From DATLGD01 sp035540755 (lineage in GTDB: Bacteria > Actinomycetota > Actinomycetes > Mycobacteriales > SCTD01), in the NCBI GenBank assembly GCA_035540755.1, contig DATLGD010000147.1, positions 1-15,663 on the forward strand: DNA of 15,663 nt, read 5' to 3'. This document shows, piece after piece, positions 13,145 to 15,663 of this stretch (its first letter is position 1; each line of letters opens with the position of its first letter). A program made the position numbers and the translations under genes. Below the pieces are notes generated by a model, which was given only the letters and a program-made list of their open reading frames with translations, was not told where the DNA came from and did not search any database.

Positions 13145-14518
13145 GTGGCAGAGGAGACCGTCGACCTCGTCGTCCTGGGTGGTGGCAGTGGTGGCTACGC
13201 CGCCGCGCTGCGCGCCGCCGAGCTCGGCATGAGCGTGGTCATGGTCGAGAAGGACAAGGTCGGCGGCACGTGCCTGCACGTCGGCTGCATCCCGACCAAG
13301 GCGCTGCTGCACGCCGCCGAGGTGGCCGACACGATGAAGGAGGCCGAGCAGTTCGGCGTCCACGGCAGCTTCGACCGGGTCGAGATGACCGAGGTCAACG
13401 CCTACAAGGACAAGGTCATCGCCGGCCTGTACAAGGGCCTGACCGGGCTGGTGAAGAGCCGCAAGATCGAGGTCGTCGAGGGCACCGGGAAGCTCGTCTC
13501 CCCCACTGCCGTCGAGGTCGACGGGCGCACGATCGAGGCCCGCCACGTGCTGCTGGCCACCGGCTCGGTGCCGCGCTCGATCCCGGGTCTCGAGATCGAC
13601 CACGAGCGCGTCATCACCAGCGACGACGCGCTGAAGATGGACCGCATCCCGGGATCTGTCGCGATCCTCGGCGCCGGCGCCATCGGCTGCGAGTTCGCCT
13701 CGGTCTGGCGGGCCTTCGGGGCCGAGGTCACCATCGTCGAGGCGCTCCCCCACCTGGTGCCGCTCGAGGAGGAGTCGAGCTCGAAGCTGCTCGAGCGAGC
13801 CTTCCGCAAGCGCGGCATCAAGCAGGAGCTCGGCGCGAAGTTCGAGACGCTCGAGCACACCGACGGCGGCGTCCGGCTGCACCTCGAGGGCGGCAAGACC
13901 GTCGACGCCGACATCCTGCTCGTGGCCATCGGTCGCGGACCGGTGTCGCAGGGTCTCGGCTACGAGCAGGTCGGCGTCGAGATGGAGCGCGGCTTCGTCA
14001 AGGTCGACGCCTACTGCCAGACCAGCGTCCCGACCATCAGCGCGGTCGGCGACCTCATCCCGACCCTGCAGCTGGCGCACGTCGGGTTCGCCGAGGGCAT
14101 CCTCGTGGCCGAGCGGCTGGCCGGCCTGAACGTCACGCCGGTCGACTACGACGGCGTCCCGCGCGTCACCTACTCCCATCCCGAGGTCGCCTCGGTCGGC
14201 ATCACGAGCACGGTGGCCACGGAGCGCGGCTACGACGTCGTCGAGGCCAGCTACGACCTCGCCGGCAACGGCAAGGCGCGCATCCTCGGCACCGCCGGGG
14301 CGGTCAAGGTCATCGCGAGCAAGGACGGCCCCGTTCTCGGTGTCCACATGGTCGGCGAGCGGGTCGGCGAGCTCATCGCCGAGGCTCAGCTGATCACCAA
14401 CTGGGAGGCGCTCCCGGGCGAGGTCGCGCAGCTCATCCACCCGCACCCGACGATGTCCGAGGCCGTCGGCGAGGCGCACCTCGCGCTGGCCGGCAAGCCC
14501 CTGCACAGCCACAGCTGA
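13145..14518 (+). CDS. lpdA: Dihydrolipoyl dehydrogenase (E3 component)
   Basis: E3 is the FAD enzyme that reoxidises dihydrolipoyl groups of 2-oxoacid dehydrogenase complexes and of the glycine cleavage H-protein, passing electrons to NAD. The product is 457 residues. Visible parts are the FAD-binding LGGGSGGYAAALRAAELG (11-28), the redox-active disulfide GGTCLHVGCIPTK (40-52; C43 and C48), the NAD-binding VAILGAGAIGCEFASVW, the second FAD contact ISAVGDLI, and the C-terminal HPHPTMSE (432-439) with catalytic H434 and E439. The GTG at 13145 has AAGGAG (13134-13139) 5 bases upstream and gives the normal short lead before the FAD motif. An in-frame ATG at 13052 would add 31 non-conserved residues. 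The E2 gene follows after 58 bases, probably in the same operon. Confidence 0.96.
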   Translation: MAEETVDLVVLGGGSGGYAAALRAAELGMSVVMVEKDKVGGTCLHVGCIPTKALLHAAEVADTMKEAEQFGVHGSFDRVEMTEVNAYKDKVIAGLYKGLTGLVKSRKIEVVEGTGKLVSPTAVEVDGRTIEARHVLLATGSVPRSIPGLEIDHERVITSDDALKMDRIPGSVAILGAGAIGCEFASVWRAFGAEVTIVEALPHLVPLEEESSSKLLERAFRKRGIKQELGAKFETLEHTDGGVRLHLEGGKTVDADILLVAIGRGPVSQGLGYEQVGVEMERGFVKVDAYCQTSVPTISAVGDLIPTLQLAHVGFAEGILVAERLAGLNVTPVDYDGVPRVTYSHPEVASVGITSTVATERGYDVVEASYDLAGNGKARILGTAGAVKVIASKDGPVLGVHMVGERVGELIAEAQLITNWEALPGEVAQLIHPHPTMSEAVGEAHLALAGKPLHSHS

Positions 14519-14536
14519 CGGCACAGCCACAGCTGA
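14503..14536 (+). repeat. 16-bp direct repeat duplicating the lpdA stop region
   Basis: GCACAGCCACAGCTGA occurs at 14503-14518, where it encodes the end of LpdA (HSHS, using part of the preceding codon) and its TGA, and again at 14521-14536, just after the stop. The period is 18 bases, so the second copy puts another TGA in the same frame. It looks like a short tandem duplication. Confidence 0.85.
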
Positions 14537-14576
14537 TCGCCACCCGCACCCCAGACGAAGGAGTCTGAGACACCAC

Positions 14577-15663
<1,087 letters not shown>

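Overview
The window comes from a very GC-rich genome. Third codon positions are almost all G or C, GTG starts are common, neighbouring genes often overlap by 4 bases, and the gene set is typical of aerobic Actinobacteria. The order cobT-cobS ... gcvT / pepA ... E2 acyltransferase resembles what I recall from Mycobacterium tuberculosis (Rv2207-Rv2215). I would guess a soil actinobacterium such as Geodermatophilaceae or a relative, but the genus is inference. I see no tRNA, rRNA, CRISPR array, transposase, integrase or phage gene.

Layout. (1) Positions 1-206, minus strand: the 5' part of a small conserved actinobacterial protein. (2) Positions 278-3088, plus strand: a three-gene block with overlapping stops and starts for the nucleotide-loop steps of cobalamin synthesis. 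It encodes a PhnP-like metallo-beta-lactamase-fold domain fused to CobU, a shortened CobT homologue that has lost its recognisable catalytic motifs, and CobS. (3) Positions 3224-9071, plus strand: a complete dipeptide/oligopeptide ABC importer (lipoprotein binding protein, two permeases, two ATPases). It has its own promoter-like sequence and a strong hairpin after the binding-protein gene. (4) Positions 9085-11739: gcvT (minus) and pepA (plus), divergent from a 39-bp gap that holds a symmetric double promoter. Both genes look leaderless. (5) Positions 11844-12930: a secreted low-complexity protein of unknown function facing a small conserved actinobacterial protein. (6) Positions 13145-15663, plus strand: lpdA (E3) followed by the lipoyl E2 acyltransferase gene, which is cut by the window end.

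How the genes work together. CobU, CobT and CobS would attach the lower ligand and complete adenosylcobalamin. The importer brings in peptides, and PepA can trim peptides in the cytoplasm. GcvT (glycine cleavage T-protein) needs lipoylated H-protein and the E3 dehydrogenase, and LpdA is an E3 encoded nearby. LpdA and the E2 serve the 2-oxoacid dehydrogenase complexes of central metabolism.

The least ordinary parts are the cobalamin block, where a phosphodiesterase-like domain with a complete set of metal ligands is fused to CobU beside a CobT that looks catalytically dead, and the mirror-symmetric leaderless promoter between gcvT and pepA.
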